Assembly (NCBI RefSeq): GCF_022436705.1
Contig: NZ_JAKUHT010000030.1
Coordinates: 1 to 64,000 of the forward strand
Origin: Nocardioides sp. CFH 31398
GTDB lineage: Bacteria; Actinomycetota; Actinomycetes; Propionibacteriales; Nocardioidaceae
Direction of reading: 5' to 3'
Length of the DNA: 64,000 nt
The translations under genes were made by a program, and so were the position numbers. Under the pieces are notes generated by a model. The model was given only the letters and a program-made list of their open reading frames with translations, had not been told where the DNA came from and ran no database searches. This document shows positions 52,227 through 60,974 of this stretch, piece by piece. Numbering within the stretch: the first letter of the stretch is position 1; every line of letters starts with the position of its first letter.

Positions 52227-53945
52227 ATGAGGTCGGTTCCCCTGTCCCCGCAGCGACGAGAGGACTCCCTGGCCGCGATGGCGGCCGACGAGCTCGACAT
52301 CCTGGTGATCGGCGGAGGGGTGGTGGGCACGGGCGCGGCGCTGGACGCCGCGACCCGCGGCCTCTCCGTCGGTCTCGTCGAGGCGCGCGACTTCGCGTCC
52401 GGCACCTCGAGCCGCAGCAGCAAGCTGATGCACGGCGGCCTGCGCTACCTCGAGATGCTCGACTTCGCCCTCGTGGCGGAGGCGCTCAAGGAGCGCGGGC
52501 TGATGCTCGACAAGATCGCGCCGCACCTCGTGCAGCCCGTCCCGTTCCTCTACCCGCTGACGCACCGGGGCTGGGAGCGGTTCTACGTCGGCTCCGGCGT
52601 CGCGCTGTACGACGCGATGAGCCGCATCGCCGGCACCGGTGACGTCCCGCTGCACAAGCACCTCACGCGCCGCGGGGCGCGCAAGCTGGCTCCGGCGCTG
52701 CGCAAGGATGCCCTGGTCGGGGCGCTGCGCTACTACGACGCCCAGGTCGACGACGCCCGCCACACGATGTTCATCGCCCGCACGGCGGCGGCGTACGGTG
52801 CGCACGTCGCGAACCGCGCCCGCGTCGTCGAGCTGCTCCGGGAGGGCGAGCGGGTCACCGGCGCCGTCGTCCACGACCTGGAGAGCGACCGCCGCGTCAC
52901 CGTCCGGGCCCGCCAGGTGCTCAACGCCACCGGCGTGTGGACCGACGACACCCAGGGCCTGGCGGGGCAGGCGCGACCGTTCCACGTGCGCGCCTCGAAG
53001 GGCGTGCACCTCGTCGTCCCGAAGGACCGGATCCGCTCCGAGGTCGGCATGATCCTGCGGACCGAGAAGTCTGTGCTGTTCGTGATCCCCTGGGGCCGGC
53101 ACTGGATCATCGGCACCACCGACACCGACTGGGAGCTGGACAAGGCGCACCCGGCGGCCAGCGAGGCCGACATCGACTACCTGCTCGAGCACGTGAACGC
53201 GGTGCTGGAGCGGCCGCTGACCCGCGAGGACGTCGAGGGCGTGTACGCCGGGCTGCGCCCGCTGCTGGCGGGGGAGTCGGACGCCACCTCGAAGCTGTCG
53301 CGCGAGCACGCCGTCTCGCACCCCGCGCCCGGCCTGGTGGTCGTCGCGGGCGGCAAGTACACCACGTACCGGGTGATGGCGAAGGACGCCGTCGACGAGG
53401 CGGTCCACGGGCTCGAGACGCACGCGGGCCGTCGCGTGCCGGAGTCGGTGACCGAGGACGTCCCGCTGCTGGGTGCCGAGGGCTGGCACGCGCTGTGGAA
53501 CTCGCGGCAGCTGCTCGCCGAGCGGTCCGGGATCCACGAGGCCCGCATCGAGGGGCTCCTGCACCGGTACGGCAGCCTGGTCCACGAGCTGATCGACATG
53601 GTCGCCGAGGACCCGTCGCTCGCCGAGCCGCTGACCGGCGCCCCGGACCACCTGCGCGTCGAGATCGTGTACGCCGCGTCGCACGAGGGCGCACGCCACG
53701 TCGACGACGCCCTGACCCGCCGCACCCGGCTGTCGATCGAGACCTTCGACCGCGGCGTCGGTGCCGTCGAGGAGGTCGCCGACCTCATGGGCGGCGTGCT
53801 CGACTGGAGCGACGAGCAGAAGGCGGTCGAGATCGAGCACTACCGGGCCCGCGTCGACGCCGAGCGGCAGAGCCAGCAGATGCCCGACGACGAGACCGCG
53901 GACGCCGCCCGGCTGGGGGCCCCGGACATGGTGCCGCTGTCCTGA
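52227..53945 (+). CDS. glpD: Glycerol-3-phosphate dehydrogenase (FAD)
   Basis: A 572-residue flavoprotein that oxidises glycerol-3-phosphate to dihydroxyacetone phosphate at the membrane. The FAD-binding loop VIGGGVVGTGAALDAATRG lies near residues 26-44. SSRSSKLMHGGLRYLEM and YAGLRPLLAG are conserved. It has a C-terminal helical cap. ATG 52227 follows CAGGAGG at correct spacing, so it is preferred over Met18. Confidence 0.95.
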   Translation: MRSVPLSPQRREDSLAAMAADELDILVIGGGVVGTGAALDAATRGLSVGLVEARDFASGTSSRSSKLMHGGLRYLEMLDFALVAEALKERGLMLDKIAPHLVQPVPFLYPLTHRGWERFYVGSGVALYDAMSRIAGTGDVPLHKHLTRRGARKLAPALRKDALVGALRYYDAQVDDARHTMFIARTAAAYGAHVANRARVVELLREGERVTGAVVHDLESDRRVTVRARQVLNATGVWTDDTQGLAGQARPFHVRASKGVHLVVPKDRIRSEVGMILRTEKSVLFVIPWGRHWIIGTTDTDWELDKAHPAASEADIDYLLEHVNAVLERPLTREDVEGVYAGLRPLLAGESDATSKLSREHAVSHPAPGLVVVAGGKYTTYRVMAKDAVDEAVHGLETHAGRRVPESVTEDVPLLGAEGWHALWNSRQLLAERSGIHEARIEGLLHRYGSLVHELIDMVAEDPSLAEPLTGAPDHLRVEIVYAASHEGARHVDDALTRRTRLSIETFDRGVGAVEEVADLMGGVLDWSDEQKAVEIEHYRARVDAERQSQQMPDDETADAARLGAPDMVPLS

Positions 53946-53994
53946 CCGGGCCTCCGACGGGCCTGCGGGCGGCGGAGGTGGGATGCTGGGCGAC

Positions 53995-54660
53995 GTGAAC
54001 GAGCCGGTGTCCCCGCAGCGTCGCCGTCCGCCGGGCTGGCGGGCGGCCCGTCGTGCCCCCGAGGAGACCGACGACACCGGCGCCGCGACGACCGGTCAGG
54101 ACTCCGGTCCGGACACCGCGTTCGGCCGTGGCGAGACCGTCGAGCGGCCCGTCGTCCGCCTGCCCGCGGAGGACCGGTCCGAGGACGACCAACCCGTCCT
54201 CGGCGCACGGCGCGAGGACGACCGCACGCGCACGATGAGCGCGGTCGAGTCCGAGCGCTACCGCGCCGACCCGGTCGAGGAGAGGCTCTCCCTCCGCCGC
54301 CGCACCGACGGCGATGCCGAGGGTGAGGGCGAGGACCCAGACGACGAGGACCTCGACGAGGACGACTCCGGCGAGGCCCACCCGGTCGCGGTGCCGCTGG
54401 CCGGGTTCTTCGCGGGGATGGCCTACATCCTCGTCCTGCCCGTGCTGTACGTGTGGCTGTCGAACCCCGACTCCCTCGCCGACGTGGTGGGCGTCGACCT
54501 CGTCTGGCTGGTCGCCGTGATCCTGGTGCCGCTCTTCCTCACCGCGATCCCGCAGACCCGCAAGTTCGGCCGCTACATGCTCCTCGGCGTCGGCCTCTCC
54601 GCGGTCGTCGTGGTGGGCGTCGCCGCCGTCGTCCTCGCCGTCCTGATCTTCCTGCTGTAG
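53995..54660 (+). CDS. Membrane protein with a long acidic N-terminal region
   Basis: A 221-residue protein. Residues 1-120 are hydrophilic and rich in Arg, Asp, Glu and Pro (EDPDDEDLDEDDSGEA). Three hydrophobic segments then follow (FFAGMAYILVLPVLYVWL; LVWLVAVILVPLFLTAI; MLLGVGLSAVVVVGVAAVVL). GATGCT lies seven bases before GTG 53995, so it may be leaderless. I do not recognise the family. Confidence 0.72.
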   Translation: MNEPVSPQRRRPPGWRAARRAPEETDDTGAATTGQDSGPDTAFGRGETVERPVVRLPAEDRSEDDQPVLGARREDDRTRTMSAVESERYRADPVEERLSLRRRTDGDAEGEGEDPDDEDLDEDDSGEAHPVAVPLAGFFAGMAYILVLPVLYVWLSNPDSLADVVGVDLVWLVAVILVPLFLTAIPQTRKFGRYMLLGVGLSAVVVVGVAAVVLAVLIFLL

Positions 54661-54689
54661 CCGGGTCGGCACTTCCTCCCTGCCCTGGA

Positions 54690-54779
54690 GGGCCGACTCG
54701 ACGTCCCCTGGTGCGCAGACGTGCCGACTCGAGTCCTGTGGGCTGCGCAGATGTGCCGACTCGACGGGGTCGGTGGGAC
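54690..54779 (+). repeat. Three diverged copies of the 32-bp repeat family
   Basis: Units begin at 54690, 54721 and 54753 (31 and 32 bases apart). Each starts with G-G/T-GCCGACTCGA, and the later part TGTGGGCTGCGCAGA differs from the copies at 32803. The last unit ends 13 bases before the rlmN start, so the array occupies its promoter region. Confidence 0.75.
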
Positions 54780-54791
54780 GATGGGGGCACC

Positions 54792-55970
54792 ATGTCCGAC
54801 GCCGTGCCCCAGTCCTCCGCCGCCCCGCAGGGCGAGCCGACCACCCCGCAGGCCGGGTCGAAGCCCCTGCCGCTGGTCTTCGCCGAGCCCCGGGGCCGCA
54901 AGAAGCCCCCGCAGCACCTGGCCGACCTGGCCGGGCCCGAGCGCAAGGCCGCGCTGGAGGCCGCGGGCCTCCCGGGGTTCCGCGCCGCGCAGCTGGGCCA
55001 CCACTACTTCGGGCGCCTCGTCGCCGACGCCGAGCAGATGACCGACCTGCCCGCGGCCACGCGCGGCGACCTCGTCGCCGAGCTGCTGCCCACCCTGATG
55101 AGTCCGGTCCGCACCCTCGAGGCCGACCGCGGCACCACCGTGAAGACGCTCTGGCGGCTCTTCGACAACGCGCTCGTCGAGTCGGTGCTCATGCGCTACC
55201 CCGACCGCGCCACGGTCTGCGTGTCGTCGCAGGCCGGCTGCGGCATGGCCTGCCCCTTCTGCGCCACCGGCCAGGGCGGGCTGCAGCGGAACATGTCCAC
55301 CGCCGAGATCGTCGACCAGGTGGTCTCCGCGGCGCGTGCGATGCGCAACGGCGACGTCGCCGGCGGCCCCGGCCGGCTCTCGAACGTCGTCTTCATGGGC
55401 ATGGGGGAGCCGCTGGCCAACTACAAGGCCGTCGTCGGCGCCGTCCGCCGCCTCGTCTCCCCGGCCCCCGAGGGGCTCGGCCTGTCCGCCCGCAACGTGA
55501 CGGTCTCGACCGTCGGGCTCGTCCCGCGGATCCGCCAGCTCACCGAGGAGGGCATCCCGGTCACGCTCGCGCTGTCCCTCCACGCCCCGGACGACGAGCT
55601 GCGCAACGAGCTCGTCCCGGTCAACACCCGCTGGTCGGTGGGGGAGACCGTCGACGCCGCCGCCGACTACGCGCGGACGACCGGCCGGCGGGTCTCGATC
55701 GAGTACGCCATGATGCGCGGCATCAACGACCAGGCGTGGCGCGCGGACCTGCTCGCCGACGTCCTGCTGGAGCGCGGCGACCGCGGCTGGGTCCACGTCA
55801 ACCTGATCCCGCTGAACCCCACGCCCGGCTCGAGGTGGACGGCGTCCGACCCCGCCGACGAGCGCGAGTTCGTCCGCCGCCTCGAGGCGAAGGGCGTCCC
55901 GACCACCGTCCGCGACACCCGCGGCCGGGAGATCGACGGCGCCTGCGGCCAGCTCGCCGCCGCCGAGTAG
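54792..55970 (+). CDS. rlmN: Dual-specificity 23S rRNA/tRNA adenine-C2 methyltransferase
   Basis: A 392-residue radical-SAM enzyme that methylates A2503 of 23S rRNA and A37 of tRNA. The iron-sulfur cluster cysteines are Cys150, Cys154 and Cys157 in CGMACPFCATG. FMGMGEPLANY and LNPTPGSRW are conserved. The cysteine that forms the methyl-transfer intermediate is near the C-terminus in GREIDGACGQL. The N-terminal 30 residues are low complexity. Confidence 0.96.
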   Translation: MSDAVPQSSAAPQGEPTTPQAGSKPLPLVFAEPRGRKKPPQHLADLAGPERKAALEAAGLPGFRAAQLGHHYFGRLVADAEQMTDLPAATRGDLVAELLPTLMSPVRTLEADRGTTVKTLWRLFDNALVESVLMRYPDRATVCVSSQAGCGMACPFCATGQGGLQRNMSTAEIVDQVVSAARAMRNGDVAGGPGRLSNVVFMGMGEPLANYKAVVGAVRRLVSPAPEGLGLSARNVTVSTVGLVPRIRQLTEEGIPVTLALSLHAPDDELRNELVPVNTRWSVGETVDAAADYARTTGRRVSIEYAMMRGINDQAWRADLLADVLLERGDRGWVHVNLIPLNPTPGSRWTASDPADEREFVRRLEAKGVPTTVRDTRGREIDGACGQLAAAE

Positions 55971-55993
55971 CCCCGGCGGGGACGGCGAGGCCG

Positions 55994-56584
55994 GTGGACG
56001 ACCTCCCGAGCCGGTACGACGACGCCGCCGACACCTACGACGAGACGCGCGGTGGCGAGGCCCGTGCCGCCGCCGTGGCCGCCGAGGTCGACCGTCTCGC
56101 CCCCGGCCCGGGACTGCTCGTGGACGTCGCGGGCGGCACCGGCACCGTCGGCGCCGCCCTCCGTGCGCTCGGCCGCGAGGTGCTCGTCGCCGACGCCAGC
56201 GCCGGCATGCTGCGCCACGCCGTACGACGGCTGCCCGGGCGCGTCGTCCGCGCCGACGCCCGGCGGCTCCCGCTCGGCGACGGCTCGGCGTCGGTCGTGT
56301 CCCTCGTCTGGTTGCTGCACCTCCTCGAGCGGTCCGACGCCGACGCGGTGCTCGCCGAGGCCACGCGGGTGCTGCGACCCGGCGGCGTCCTGGTGACGAC
56401 CGTGGACAAGGACCTCGCCCACGGCACCACCCGTCGCACCGGCGCCGACGGCGCCGAGCGCGTGGCCGCCGTCTGCGCGGGCCTCGGGCTCGTCGCGAGC
56501 GGCAGCGGGCGGGTCCACGGCGAGACGCGGTGGGTGCAGACGGGCGCCGGGTGGCGCGTCGAGGCGTTCCGGCGCGGTCCGTAG
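55994..56584 (+). CDS. SAM-dependent class I methyltransferase (UbiE-like)
   Basis: A 196-residue protein. The N-terminal SRYDDAADTYDETRGG is typical of UbiE-like enzymes. LLVDVAGGTGTVGAAL is the SAM loop, and EATRVLRPGGVLVTTVDK is motif III. Substrate unknown. GTG 55994 lies 23 bases after rlmN. The TAG stop is also part of the next gene's -10 box. Confidence 0.85.
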   Translation: MDDLPSRYDDAADTYDETRGGEARAAAVAAEVDRLAPGPGLLVDVAGGTGTVGAALRALGREVLVADASAGMLRHAVRRLPGRVVRADARRLPLGDGSASVVSLVWLLHLLERSDADAVLAEATRVLRPGGVLVTTVDKDLAHGTTRRTGADGAERVAAVCAGLGLVASGSGRVHGETRWVQTGAGWRVEAFRRGP

Positions 56585-56587
56585 GGT
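56582..56587 (+). promoter_or_regulatory. -10 box overlapping a stop codon
   Basis: TAGGGT uses the TAG stop of the methyltransferase gene and ends six bases before GTG 56594. Confidence 0.45.
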
Positions 56588-56593
56588 CGCGGC

Positions 56594-57139
56594 GTGAACC
56601 TCTGCTTCGACGCCCTCGACCGTCAGGTCATCGCCGGCCGGGCCGACGAGCCCGCCCTGGTCGACGCGACGGCGTCCTGGACCGTGGCCCGGCTGCTCGA
56701 GGAGGTCGGCGCCCTGGGCGGGGCGATGCGGGGCCTCGGCGTGGTGCCGGGGTCCCGGGTCGGCATCGGCGTCGCCGACGACCGCACCCGCCTCGTGGGC
56801 GGCCTCGCGGCGCTGCGGCTCGGCGCCGTCCCCGTGCTCGACGGCGACGTCGACGACCCGGCCCTGCTGCTCGTCGACGTGGCGCCGGACGCCGACGCCA
56901 CCACCGCGCCCGCCGTGCTCGTCGCCGGTGACGGCCCCACGGTCGTCGAGACCCGCGACCTCGCGCTCCCGGTCGCCCTGCGGGCCGGTCGTACCGACCC
57001 GGCACCGGTGGACGACCCGCCCGACGGCGTCCCGGCGTACGTACAGGGGGAGCGGCACGTCCACGACGTCGAGGACGAGACGTTCCTCGGCCGGGCGGTC
57101 TCGGCGCTGCTCGCCGGCGGGGTCGTCGACCTGCGCTGA
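56594..57139 (+). CDS. Orphan N-terminal domain of an acyl-CoA synthetase
   Basis: A 181-residue protein. Its first 85 residues resemble the start of acetyl/propionyl-CoA synthetases (NLCFDALDRQVIAGRADEPA, TVARLLEEVGALGGAMRGLG, LAALRLGAVPVLDGDV). The AMP-binding core (the T/S-rich P-loop and YGxTE) and the C-terminal lid are absent. The rest has VVETRDLALPVALRAG and PAYVQGERHVHDVEDE, then ends in a normal stop. Codon bias is still that of a real gene, so it may be a retained domain rather than debris. Catalysis of the usual kind is not possible. Function unknown. Confidence 0.7.
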   Translation: MNLCFDALDRQVIAGRADEPALVDATASWTVARLLEEVGALGGAMRGLGVVPGSRVGIGVADDRTRLVGGLAALRLGAVPVLDGDVDDPALLLVDVAPDADATTAPAVLVAGDGPTVVETRDLALPVALRAGRTDPAPVDDPPDGVPAYVQGERHVHDVEDETFLGRAVSALLAGGVVDLR

Positions 57140-57172
57140 GGACCCCCGCCGCCGGTCTGGGACCATGACCCG

Positions 57173-58333
57173 GTGCCTCGCGACGTCGTCATCCTCGGGT
57201 CCACCGGCTCCATCGGCACCCAGGCGCTGGACCTCTGCCGCGCCCACCCGGACCGGTTCCGGGTCGTCGGCCTCGCCGCCGGGGGCTCACGGCCCGACCT
57301 CTTCGACGCCCAGGTCGAGGAGTTCGCCCCCGCGTACGCCGGGCTCGGCGACGCCGCCGCGCTCGAGGCCGCGGCCACGCCGTGCGACGTCGTCCTCAAC
57401 GGCATCACCGGCGCCGCGGGCCTGCGGCCCACGCTCGCCGCGCTCGAGGCGGGCAGCACCCTGGCCCTGGCCAACAAGGAGTCGCTGATCATCGGCGGCC
57501 CGATCGTCCTCGACCTCGCCGCCCCCGGCCAGATCGTCCCGGTGGACTCCGAGCACTCGGCGGTCGCGCAGGCGCTGCGCTCCGGCACCGGCGCCGAGGT
57601 CCGGCGCCTCGTGCTGACCGCGAGCGGCGGCCCGTTCCGCGGCCGCAGCGCCGACGAGCTCGCCGACGTCACGCCCGACGACGCGCTCAAGCACCCCAAC
57701 TTCGCCATGGGACCGGTCATCACCGTCAACTCCGCGACCCTGGTCAACAAGGGCCTCGAGGTCATCGAGGCGGCCCTGCTGTTCGGCTTGCCGCTCGAGA
57801 AGGTCGACGTCGTCGTCCACCCGCAGCAGGTGGTGCACTCGATGGTGGAGTTCGTCGACGGCTCCACGATCGCCCAGGCGTCGCCGCCGTCGATGCTGAT
57901 CCCGATCGCCCTCGGGATGGGGTGGCCCGACCGCGTCCCGGACGCCGGGCCCGGCTGCGACTGGACGACGGCCGCCACCTGGACCTTCGAGCCCCTCGAC
58001 GACGAGGCGTTCCCCGCCGTGTCGCTGGCTCGCCGTGCCGGCGCCGCGGGCGGGACGGCGCCCGCCGTCTACAACGCGGCCAACGAGGTCGCCGTCGCGG
58101 CCTTCCTCGACGGCCGGCTGCCCTTCGTCCGGATCGTCGAGGTCGTCGCCGACGTCCTCGGTGCCCACGACGCCCGCCGCGCAGGACCCGGCGACGCCCA
58201 GGGTGGCGGCGTACCCTCGGAGGCGCCGCAGCTCGGCGTCGACGACGTCCTGGCCGCGGACTCGTGGGCGCGGGCCGAGGCCACCGCCCGCCTGACACCC
58301 CGCCCGACAGCGCCGCACGAGGGAGACAGCTGA
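57173..58333 (+). CDS. dxr: 1-deoxy-D-xylulose 5-phosphate reductoisomerase
   Basis: A 386-residue enzyme, the second step of the MEP isoprenoid pathway, using NADPH. ILGSTGSIGTQALD is the nucleotide loop; LANKESLIIGG, PVDSEHSAVAQAL, LTASGGPFRG and NPNFAMGP-type HPNFAMGPVITVNSATLVNKG hold the metal and substrate residues. GTG start. It clusters with rseP and ispG, as usual in actinobacteria. Confidence 0.97.
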   Translation: MPRDVVILGSTGSIGTQALDLCRAHPDRFRVVGLAAGGSRPDLFDAQVEEFAPAYAGLGDAAALEAAATPCDVVLNGITGAAGLRPTLAALEAGSTLALANKESLIIGGPIVLDLAAPGQIVPVDSEHSAVAQALRSGTGAEVRRLVLTASGGPFRGRSADELADVTPDDALKHPNFAMGPVITVNSATLVNKGLEVIEAALLFGLPLEKVDVVVHPQQVVHSMVEFVDGSTIAQASPPSMLIPIALGMGWPDRVPDAGPGCDWTTAATWTFEPLDDEAFPAVSLARRAGAAGGTAPAVYNAANEVAVAAFLDGRLPFVRIVEVVADVLGAHDARRAGPGDAQGGGVPSEAPQLGVDDVLAADSWARAEATARLTPRPTAPHEGDS

Positions 58334-58337
58334 GCCG

Positions 58338-59702
58338 GTGACCGCCCTCCTCTACACCGCCGGCGTCCTCTTCTTCGTCGTCGCGATCCTCGTCTCCATC
58401 GGCCTGCACGAGCTGGGCCACCTCGTCCCCGCGCGGGCGTTCGGCGCGAAGGTCACCCAGTACTTCGTCGGCTTCGGGCCCACCGTGTGGTCGAAGCAGG
58501 TCGGCGAGACCGAGTGGGGCGTCAAGGCGATCCCGCTCGGCGGCTACGTCAAGATCGTCGGGATGCTCCCGCCGGGCGCCGGCGACCTCGCCGAGCCGCA
58601 GGGCTACGACGAGCACGGCAACCCGGCGTACAAGGTGCGGAAGTCGAACACCGGGCTCTTCGCCCAGCTGGTCTCGGACGCCCGGGCCGCCGAGTGGGAG
58701 CTGGTGAGGCCGGAGGACCACGACCGCCTCTTCTACAAGCTCGCCTGGTGGAAGAAGGTCGTCGTCATGGGCGGCGGCCCGATGGTGAACATCGCGATCG
58801 CCTTCCTCATCTTCCTCGGCGTCTTCGCCACCTACGGCAACCCCGGCGACGTCCGCCCCGTCGGCACCACCGTCGAGGAGGTCTCCGCCTGCGTCCTGCC
58901 GTACGACGAGGCCGACCGCGCGTGCACCGCGAGCGACCCGGAGGCCCCGGCCGCCGAGGCTGGCCTGCGCCCCGGCGACGTCATCACCTCCTTCAACGGC
59001 GAGGCCGTCTCCGACTGGGACCAGCTGCAGGGCCTCATCCGCGGCAACAGCGACGGCGCCGCCGTCCTGACCTGGGACCGCGACGGCCGTCAGATGAGCG
59101 GCGAGACCAGCACCACCGTCCAGGCGCGACCCGGCACCGGCGAGGACGTCGACCCCGAGCGCCTCACCGAGGTCGGGTTCCTCGGGGTCAGCCCGCAGGC
59201 CGAGCGCACCACCGGCGGCCCGCTCTACACGCTCGGCGAGATGGGCACGATGGCCGTGCAGACCGCCGAGGCGCTCGTGACGCTCCCCGTCCGGGTGTAC
59301 GGCGTCGGGCAGGCCATCCTCGGCCTCGAGGAGCGCGACCCCGACAGCCCGGTCAGCGTGGTGGGCGGCGGCCGGATCGCCGGCGAGACGGCGTCCACCG
59401 ACCTCATCCCCGGCCTCGACCGGTTCGTGTTCCTGCTGCTGCTCGTCGCCGGCTTCAACTTCTTCATCGGCGCCCTCAACCTTGTGCCGCTGCTGCCCCT
59501 GGACGGCGGGCACATCGCGGGCGCGCTCTACGAGGCGGGACGACGCGGCACCGCCCGGCTCCGCCGCCGCCCGGACCCGGGTTACGCCGACGTCGCCAAG
59601 ATGCTCCCGGTCGCGTACGTCGTCGCCTCGGCGCTGCTCGTCATGGGCGTCGTGCTCATCATCGGCGACCTCGTGGTGCCGCTCTCCGTCGTGCCCGGCT
59701 GA
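58338..59702 (+). CDS. rseP: Site-2 protease of the RseP/RIP family
   Basis: A 454-residue intramembrane zinc protease. The HExxH motif is His24-Glu25-x-x-His28 in GLHELGHLV. A PDZ domain is centred on AAEAGLRPGDVITSFNGEAV. The third zinc ligand is in NLVPLLPLDGGHI near the C-terminus. It cleaves anti-sigma factors or signal-peptide remnants. The GTG start is four bases after dxr. Confidence 0.94.
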   Translation: MTALLYTAGVLFFVVAILVSIGLHELGHLVPARAFGAKVTQYFVGFGPTVWSKQVGETEWGVKAIPLGGYVKIVGMLPPGAGDLAEPQGYDEHGNPAYKVRKSNTGLFAQLVSDARAAEWELVRPEDHDRLFYKLAWWKKVVVMGGGPMVNIAIAFLIFLGVFATYGNPGDVRPVGTTVEEVSACVLPYDEADRACTASDPEAPAAEAGLRPGDVITSFNGEAVSDWDQLQGLIRGNSDGAAVLTWDRDGRQMSGETSTTVQARPGTGEDVDPERLTEVGFLGVSPQAERTTGGPLYTLGEMGTMAVQTAEALVTLPVRVYGVGQAILGLEERDPDSPVSVVGGGRIAGETASTDLIPGLDRFVFLLLLVAGFNFFIGALNLVPLLPLDGGHIAGALYEAGRRGTARLRRRPDPGYADVAKMLPVAYVVASALLVMGVVLIIGDLVVPLSVVPG

Positions 59703-59739
59703 GGCTCCGGCTGACGCGCCCGGCCCCAGGGCCGGTGGG

Positions 59740-59745
59740 TAATCT
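59740..59745 (+). promoter_or_regulatory. -10 box of ispG
   Basis: TAATCT ends seven bases before ATG 59753. GGAGG (59746-59750) lies between them, too close to the ATG to be an ideal ribosome site, so both a leaderless and a leadered message from upstream are possible. Confidence 0.4.
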
Positions 59746-59752
59746 GGAGGCC

Positions 59753-60907
59753 ATGAGCACCGTGAGCCTCGGCATGCCCGCACCCCCTCCGCCGGTGCTG
59801 GCCCCGCGGCGTCCCACCCGTCAGATCCAGGTCGGCAAGGTGGGTGTGGGCAGCGAGTCGCCCATCTCGGTGCAGTCCATGACGACGACGCTGACCAGCG
59901 ACATCAACGCCACCCTGCAGCAGATCGCCGAGCTGACCGCGGCGGGCTGCGACATCGTCCGCGTCGCCTGCCCGAGCCAGGACGACGCCGACGCGCTGCC
60001 CGCCATCGCGGCCAAGTCGCAGATCCCGGTCATCGCCGACATCCACTTCCAGCCGCGCTACGTGTTCGCGGCGATCGAGGCGGGCTGCGCCGCCGTCCGG
60101 GTGAACCCGGGCAACATCCGCAAGTTCGACGACCAGGTCAAGGAGATCGCGCAGGCGGCGTCCGACCACGGCACGTCGCTGCGGATCGGCGTCAACGCCG
60201 GCTCCCTCGACAAGCGCCTGCTCGAGAAGTACGGCCGCGCGACGCCCGAGGCGCTCGTCGAGTCGGCGAAGTGGGAGGCCTCGCTCTTCGAGGAGCACGG
60301 CTTCCGGGACTTCAAGATCTCGGTGAAGCACAACGACCCCGTCGTCATGGTGCGTGCCTACGAGCTGCTCGCCGAGGCCGGCGACTGGCCGCTGCACCTT
60401 GGCGTGACCGAGGCGGGACCGGCGTTCCAGGGCACGATCAAGTCCGCCGTCGCCTTCGGCCACCTGCTGAGCCAGGGCATCGGCGACACGATCCGCGTCT
60501 CGCTGTCCGCGCCGCCGGTGGAGGAGGTCAAGGTCGGCATCCAGATCCTGGAGAGCCTCAACCTCAAGCCGCGTCGTCTCGAGATCGTCTCCTGCCCGTC
60601 GTGCGGCCGGGCCCAGGTCGACGTCTACAAGCTCGCCGACGAGGTCACCGCCGGCCTCGACGGCCTCGAGGTCCCGCTGCGGGTCGCCGTCATGGGCTGC
60701 GTCGTCAACGGTCCCGGTGAGGCGCGCGAGGCCGACCTCGGCGTCGCCTCGGGCAACGGCAAGGGGCAGATCTTCGTCAAGGGCGAGGTCATCAAGACCG
60801 TGCCGGAGTCGCAGATCGTGGAGACCCTGATCGAGGAGGCCATGCGCATGGCCGACGAGATGGGCGTCGACGCCGAGTCCGGGGAGCCCGTCGTCTCGGT
60901 GTCGTGA
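59753..60907 (+). CDS. ispG: 4-hydroxy-3-methylbut-2-enyl diphosphate synthase
   Basis: A 384-residue iron-sulfur enzyme of the MEP pathway. The TIM barrel shows SVQSMTTTLTSDINATL, IPVIADIHFQPRY and RVNPGNIRKFD. The cluster-binding C-terminal domain has CPSCGR and GCVVNGPGEAREAD. Partner of dxr two genes upstream. Confidence 0.97.
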   Translation: MSTVSLGMPAPPPPVLAPRRPTRQIQVGKVGVGSESPISVQSMTTTLTSDINATLQQIAELTAAGCDIVRVACPSQDDADALPAIAAKSQIPVIADIHFQPRYVFAAIEAGCAAVRVNPGNIRKFDDQVKEIAQAASDHGTSLRIGVNAGSLDKRLLEKYGRATPEALVESAKWEASLFEEHGFRDFKISVKHNDPVVMVRAYELLAEAGDWPLHLGVTEAGPAFQGTIKSAVAFGHLLSQGIGDTIRVSLSAPPVEEVKVGIQILESLNLKPRRLEIVSCPSCGRAQVDVYKLADEVTAGLDGLEVPLRVAVMGCVVNGPGEAREADLGVASGNGKGQIFVKGEVIKTVPESQIVETLIEEAMRMADEMGVDAESGEPVVSVS

Positions 60908-60962
60908 CCGCCGTCCCGGGGGCGCGGGCCCCGGCGTCGGGCGGTGGCCGGGTGCCCGGGGC

Positions 60963-60968
60963 TAGGCT
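60963..60968 (+). promoter_or_regulatory. -10 box of a probable leaderless GNAT gene
   Basis: TAGGCT ends six bases before GTG 60975; there is no ribosome site. Confidence 0.5.
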
Positions 60969-60974
60969 CGCGCT

